Positions 62,112-64,000 of a stretch of 64,000 nucleotides of DNA are shown piece by piece. The notes below the pieces were generated by a model. It had not been told where the DNA came from and did no database searches. It saw nothing but the letters and a program-made list of their open reading frames with translations. Location of the stretch: contig JTDE01022242.1 in assembly GCA_014338405.1 (NCBI GenBank), positions 32,010 to 96,009 on the forward strand. The letters are read 5' to 3'. The first letter of the stretch is position 1, and every line of letters begins with the position of its first letter. Both the position numbers and the translations under genes were made by a program. This DNA is from Paragonimus skrjabini miyazakii. Taxonomy: Eukaryota; Platyhelminthes; Trematoda; Plagiorchiida; Troglotrematidae.

Positions 62112-62191
62112 GGCTTCGCGGCTTAGCTGGTAGAGCGTTTGCCGCGTTTGGGTGTGTTGTTTCTGTCCCTGGTTCGAATCCAGCCGAAGTC
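62112..62191 (+). repeat. tRNA-like SINE head or tRNA pseudogene
   Basis: Ends pair as a 7-bp acceptor stem (GGCTTCG with CGAAGTC, one G-T). The D arm GCTT-AGCTGGTA-GAGC folds with four pairs and carries the A box; the B box is GGTTCGAATCC with a T stem of four pairs and one mismatch. The middle (tttgccgcgtttgggtgtg) does not form a proper anticodon stem and no clear anticodon is visible. No CCA-adjacent discriminator typical of a functional gene was judged. Together with the inverted partner this is best read as a tRNA-derived SINE. Confidence 0.7.
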
Positions 62192-62205
62192 CGGATTTTT
62201 CGCAC

Positions 62206-63919
62206 TTGGGTATCTTCTGAGTTCCAAATGACATAAAAACAACTTGCGGACCTGATTAATTCAGTTGGACAACGTATTCTTGTTTGACTATATAAATCGC
62301 TACCGTTAGTTTATAACTCGGGCTTGCTTTCTAAAAGAGTATTGACTAAAAACACTTGCTCTCTGTGTGTTAGCACCATATCTCTCACAAATGCAATGAG
62401 CCCAGTGTACACTTTCGGACACGATCAACTACTTGCCTTTCTACTGCTTGAAACACTTTCATGGTCCTAGAGTATTGTAGACTTGCGTTCTGCTGATACC
62501 AAAATGCACAGCAAGTTCCCAACTGTTTGTCTAGGAGGGTTCATTTCTACAGTCTTCCTGTTACCGCGCTAAAGTAATAAAACGCTTCGCGATGAAGTCA
62601 CACGTAGAGGCCACTTCATTTTATGCACTTCGGTCGCAAATGCCATCGAGTGGATATCTCATGCGAGTAAGTCAACAATCGGTGATCGAACCTGACTCCC
62701 TTGTTCAACGCACCTGGTCCTGTTTGAATAGCCTTTCTAGCAAGTTACGGATTCAGGTTGTTGAACAGTTCTCGTGCTGGTTGCCAGGGTCATCATAGCT
62801 CCTAACTCACACATGTGACCATACACCACTTGGCTGGGTAGGTTAGTAAATAGTACTTTGACCGTGCTGTATAAGAAACTCGCAGCTGGCACACCCACAG
62901 CCCACACACTCAGCTGACAACCTTAGCAAACGGGCGCATGTTGGAACGAAGTATGTCATTTGTGGATAACATGCTGTTGTGTTTTCGGCGGTGCAAAGAA
63001 TCAGTAGGTCAACTTCACTCTTATGTTAGCTGTGAATGCATTAAATCCAAAGCCCTGTTCATCTATCGAGGTTTTCTCGAAACAGAGATTACGTGACTGG
63101 AGTGTGCTTAACTACCATGAGTATGCTCTGTAACTTTTGTACGAATCAGACCTGCTGTACCAGTGTAGTGCAAAAACCGTCATCGTGCGTTGGCTCGTTG
63201 AAACTTCAAAACACACTCAAAATATGAAGTGACTTTGCCACTGAAGTTTTTACACGAATTAATGTATCCTTCTAACCAACCATTGTACCATTGTTACGGC
63301 TGACTCATTATGATCACCAACTTTCCAGAAAGCTTTCATTTGCAAGGTATTAGCCCAATTCCACAGAGAACTACCATGTTGAAACGTAAAATGCTGTAAC
63401 CCAATACTATACGATGAATGTCTTACAGGAGGCACCTAATGGAAACATATTGATTGAACTGGTCGCAATAACGGACGAACGCACATTACCAGCATTGGCT
63501 GCTAGTCTGGCGTCCAAATGGTAACTGGTTTAGGCACAATACAGCCAGTTTTGTTGACTTGCATCCAGTCAGCATTGACACTCCGTAGAACTTACAACTT
63601 GACATTATGATATCGATGTGATCCATTTTGTTAACTCACGAAGATTTTTTCAAAATGTTTCGTGGATACCTGCATAATAACATGAAAAACAGTGGTGATG
63701 GTGGTGGCTAGTAATACTGACACGAAAATCAAGGTAACTCACAGAGTTCCCTTGGATGGACTGGCATCTGTGCACGTCTGCATAGTGTGTGATTATATAC
63801 TTTTATCATTCATCGTGTGTAGGGTGAACTTCAAGAAACGAAAAGCTAGGTGATACCGTCTGCATACAAAACTTAGTAACAATATACAAAAACCCTCAGC
63901 AAGTAGGTTAACAACACTC

Positions 63920-63920
<1 letters not shown>
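62206..63920. other. No gene seen
   Basis: Short frames only, none with a recognisable domain. The final exon of the RhoGAP-START gene was not identified here. Confidence 0.45.

Positions 63921-64000
<80 letters not shown>
63921..64000. repeat. (GAT)n microsatellite, cut by window end
   Basis: Perfect GAT repeats for 80 bases (about 26 units) up to the last base, with no interruption, so the tract is probably longer than shown. Confidence 0.98.

Noticed and set aside
62112..62191. Functional tRNA gene
   Set aside because: Acceptor, D and T arms fold, but there is no proper anticodon stem and an inverted decayed copy lies next to it; SINE or pseudogene is more likely.
63921..64000. CRISPR-like or satellite array at the window end
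   Set aside because: It is a simple trinucleotide repeat without spacers.

Overview
This window is eukaryotic and most likely comes from a digenean trematode (liver- or lung-fluke type). The evidence is one very long gene with small exons and multi-kilobase introns, introns full of decayed retroelements of kinds common in flukes (Penelope-like, RTE-like, CR1-type ORF1 with a PHD finger, tRNA-derived SINEs), and two runs of exactly 100 N typical of scaffold gaps. Base composition looks less AT-rich than Schistosoma, but this was judged by eye. No bacterial-style gene, operon or CRISPR array is present.

The backbone is a single plus-strand gene for a DLC1/STARD13-type RhoGAP-START protein (relatives: human DLC1-3, Drosophila crossveinless-c). 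I resolved twelve exons whose splice phases join without conflict: 12228-12441 (tentative), 22464-22680, 27069-28335, 34864-35182, 37500-37955, 43166-43599, 45263-45388, 46649-46779, 50736-50942, 51212-51411, 55303-55464 and 57056-57370. They encode about 1,350 residues: a long Ser/Pro-rich linker with an LD-like motif, a RhoGAP domain with its arginine finger and catalytic-loop asparagine, and most of a START lipid-transfer-type domain. The START C-terminal helix and the 5' end (including any SAM domain) were not securely found.

Layout: 1-12.2 kb is upstream or 5' intronic sequence with one decayed Penelope-like element (3.3-5.4 kb) and a CR1-type ORF1 fragment next to a gap (10.4-10.7 kb). 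From 12.4 to 22.4 kb lies a large intron with an antisense RTE relic (17.3-18.7 kb) and another dispersed repeat. From 27 to 57.4 kb is the exon-rich part; its introns hold an RTE fragment (41.5 kb), a second Penelope-like element arranged as a head-to-head inverted pair (48.1-50.2 kb), and a 280-bp SINE palindrome (52.65-52.93 kb). From 57.4 kb to the end are a possible short LTR, further repeat copies, a head-to-head pair of tRNA-like SINEs (62 kb) and a (GAT)n microsatellite running off the window edge.

I found no clearly new biochemical system. The most unusual features are the three independent head-to-head inverted repeats, two of them in introns of the same gene, the complementary breakpoints of the Penelope pair, and the lineage-specific insertion just before the RhoGAP fold.
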